From Prevotella sp. UBA2725 (GTDB lineage: Bacteria > Bacteroidota > Bacteroidia > Bacteroidales > Bacteroidaceae): DNA of 64,000 bases. Location of the stretch: contig DEKJ01000035.1 of NCBI GenBank assembly GCA_002353825.1, positions 1 through 64,000 of the forward strand, in the 5' to 3' direction. This document shows, piece after piece, positions 62,379-64,000 of the stretch. Both the position numbers and the translations under genes were made by a program. Position 1 is the first letter of the stretch, and each line of letters begins with the position of its first letter. Under the pieces are notes generated by a model. It was not told the origin of the DNA and made no database searches. It saw nothing but the letters and a program-made list of their open reading frames with translations.

Positions 62379-62616
62379 AGTCGGTTGGTATTAAATCAGT
62401 TTATGCTATAGTTAACGGCTACAAATTTAATGAATTCTATTGACACCCTACCCTATTCTATGAACTTTTTGATTTTTTGGCACAATAATGTTAGAATCTT
62501 GATATGGCGAATATCCCAACATTATATTTTTTGCGGGATGCAAAAAAGCCTCGCAAGATACTTTAAGTGTAATACTGTGGTACCAAGCGAGGTTAATGCC
62601 CTTCAATTTTAGTTTA
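62379..62616. other. intergenic region, 238 bp
   Basis: Holds the promoter box of the lipoprotein gene (complement of 62422-62429) and a weak hairpin cctcgc (62549-62554)/gcgagg (62587-62592) near the end of the GH97 gene; no gene seen. Confidence 0.5.
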
Positions 62617-64000
62617 TCATTGCTTAATAAACCGTATAGCGGCTCCACCACTTGGTGCAAGATGAAGCGTAAGGGTATCTCCACGTTTGACAGACTGCCG
62701 GGTGTAAGTCAACGGGTATGGGTTGGTTCTGTAGTCTGCTCCAGGCCCGTCTTCATACGATTCAGCCATATAAAGAGCATTGTCATCAAGAAAGTCAAGT
62801 TTCACATTGAATTCTCTGGCGTTTTCATCCGTTGCTGATCCAAGATACCAGTTGTCGCTGTTACGGTCTTTCCGGGCAATAGTAAGAAAGTTGCCAATCT
62901 TAGCATTCAGCACAACTGTCTTCTCCCAGTCTGTAGGAACTGTTTCTATCCAAGAAAACGCCGGCTGCCCTGCATAGTTCTCGATTTCGTCAGCCGCCAT
63001 CTGCCAAGGAGCATAGAGAAGAATGTATTCAGCCAGCTGTTTGCACAAGGTGGTCTGTGGATGAGTCGTTGGAATGGCCTTGTTACTGAAGTTGAAGATT
63101 CCCGGCGTGAAATCCATTGGTCCAGCCAGACCGCGTGTAAATGGCAGCACGCAGACGTGGTAAGGAAGATTGCCTCCGTCCGTGGACCATGCATTCCATT
63201 CCTGTCCACGCATACCTTCACCTGAGATAAGATTAGGCCAGGTGCGGCACAAGCCGGAAGGCATGGCGGGCTCATGGTTGACTACCATAATCTGGTATTT
63301 GGCTGCAGTTTCAATGACTTTCATATAATGCCGGATGCCGTATTGGGAGTGCTGGTCTTCCTTCCCGTCCATAAGACGGTTGACATAACCTGTCTTAATG
63401 GCACGGATGCCCAATCGATGATACAAGGCAAAAGCAGAGTCGAGCTGATTCTCATAGTTCTTTGCTGCGCCTCCAGTCTCATTATGCGCAATGAGGCTCA
63501 CGCCTTTTGACAATGCGTATTTCTGCAGTCCTTCAAGATCATAGTCTGGATATGGCTTGGTGAATGAGAATTTGTCTCCGTCTTTTGTCCAGTCTACATC
63601 CCATCCCCAGTTCCATCCTTCTACAAGGACGCCTTTCATATTGTGTCTGGCTGCGAAATCAATATAGCGTTTCGTGTTTGCCGTTGTCGCTCCATGTTGG
63701 GGACCTTGCGACCATGTGTAGTCTTTCATGTGCATTCCCCACCAGATACCCACATACTTGCCGGGTGTAATCCATGATGTATCTTTTATCTTACATGGCT
63801 CGTTGAGGTTTAACATCAGCCGTGAAGTGATCAACTCACCAGGCGTACGGGTTATGACAATTGTTCTCCATGGTGTTGCAAAGGGAGCTTCGGCATACAC
63901 CTTTACCCCATTGCTCCATGGAGTAAGTGCTGCTTTCATCACAACGGCAGCACCTTTCTTCTGCGTTGCTGCATAGTTGAGGGATGCATAGTCGACAAGT
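62617..64000 (-). CDS. GH97 glycoside hydrolase, C-terminal part (runs off the window)
   Basis: The frame is open to the right edge (upstream codons read LVDYASLNYAATQKKG), so the 5' part is outside; about 461 residues are seen of an expected ~650-740. It matches the GH97 barrel: GVLVEGWNWGWDVDW, RAIKTGYVNRLMDG, VVNHEPAMPSGLCRTWPN and GEGMRGQEWNAW, then a beta-sandwich tail (SVKRGDTLTLHLAPSGG). The glutamate in VNHEP together with EGMRGQE points to the inverting SusB-like alpha-glucosidase branch and not the retaining alpha-galactosidase branch. A periplasmic enzyme is expected, but the signal peptide is not in view. Confidence 0.88.
   Translation of the reverse strand, partial: LVDYASLNYAATQKKGAAVVMKAALTPWSNGVKVYAEAPFATPWRTIVITRTPGELITSRLMLNLNEPCKIKDTSWITPGKYVGIWWGMHMKDYTWSQGPQHGATTANTKRYIDFAARHNMKGVLVEGWNWGWDVDWTKDGDKFSFTKPYPDYDLEGLQKYALSKGVSLIAHNETGGAAKNYENQLDSAFALYHRLGIRAIKTGYVNRLMDGKEDQHSQYGIRHYMKVIETAAKYQIMVVNHEPAMPSGLCRTWPNLISGEGMRGQEWNAWSTDGGNLPYHVCVLPFTRGLAGPMDFTPGIFNFSNKAIPTTHPQTTLCKQLAEYILLYAPWQMAADEIENYAGQPAFSWIETVPTDWEKTVVLNAKIGNFLTIARKDRNSDNWYLGSATDENAREFNVKLDFLDDNALYMAESYEDGPGADYRTNPYPLTYTRQSVKRGDTLTLHLAPSGGAAIRFIKQ

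Noticed and set aside
43415..64000. Second copy of the tRNA-Ser 3' end as right attachment site
   Set aside because: I looked for gttcgaatccctctctctcc and close variants by eye in the rest of the window and did not find one.

Overview
The window reads as a chromosomal segment of a Bacteroidales bacterium, most likely Prevotellaceae. Evidence: many genes are preceded by the Bacteroidota promoter (TTTG, about 19-20 bases, then TAnnTTTG); Shine-Dalgarno sequences are rare; and the gene families (GH97, DUF5020, MobV relaxase, Bacteroidetes-type aryl-polyene/flexirubin-like locus) are typical of that group. The species assignment is inference.

Region 1 (1-8 kb): class Ia ribonucleotide reductase nrdA-nrdB, a convergent HAD phosphatase, and a very large three-domain membrane glycan enzyme (GH18-like + NodB deacetylase + GT2 synthase). 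Region 2 (8.1-22.8 kb): one long minus-strand operon of 14 genes resembling the aryl-polyene/flexirubin family: secreted protein, methyltransferase, LPLAT acyltransferase, two ketosynthases with extra C-terminal domains, two acyl carrier proteins, small DMT transporter, LolA-like carrier, secreted protein, GT2-acyltransferase fusion, esterase, MMPL exporter and AMP-ligase. It lacks a ketoreductase, dehydratase and starter-forming ammonia-lyase. Region 3 (22.9-29 kb): a small secreted repeat protein, a 1252-residue Schlafen-type AlbA_2 protein, and two decayed genes (DUF5020 with an internal deletion; a frameshifted and truncated xanthine/uracil permease).

Region 4 (29.1-44.1 kb): a tRNA-Ser(TGA) followed at once by a tyrosine integrase, then accessory DNA: HTH regulator, membrane proteins, SIMPL and DUF4476 proteins, an MFS exporter, a resolvase-like protein without catalytic residues, a lipoprotein/hypothetical cluster, a wHTH protein, an oriT-like region and a MobV relaxase. 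This looks like an integrated mobilizable element; its right end was not found. A 0.5 kb structured non-coding repeat occurs twice here, and a 9-bp-period repeat occurs at three sites.

Region 5 (44.1-60.8 kb): a defence island, all on the minus strand. A single tightly packed operon carries XRE regulator, AIPR protein, DEAH helicase with WG repeats, two C5 cytosine methyltransferases, a stand-alone copy of the McrB N-terminal domain, a McrB-like AAA+ ATPase, a DUF2357/PD-(D/E)XK nuclease, a protein with three Tudor-like repeats plus BspA-type LRRs, and a Vsr endonuclease. Directly after it sits an NgoMIV-type restriction-modification pair with its own promoter, bracketed by two 333-bp direct repeats. 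This composite of modification, modification-dependent restriction, helicase and AIPR functions is the most interesting feature of the window.

Region 6 (60.8-64 kb): a 22-bp-period intergenic array, a secreted coiled-coil protein, a lipoprotein, and the C-terminal part of a GH97 glycosidase that runs off the right edge. Related 22-bp-period arrays also lie upstream of nrdA and at 23.4 kb.
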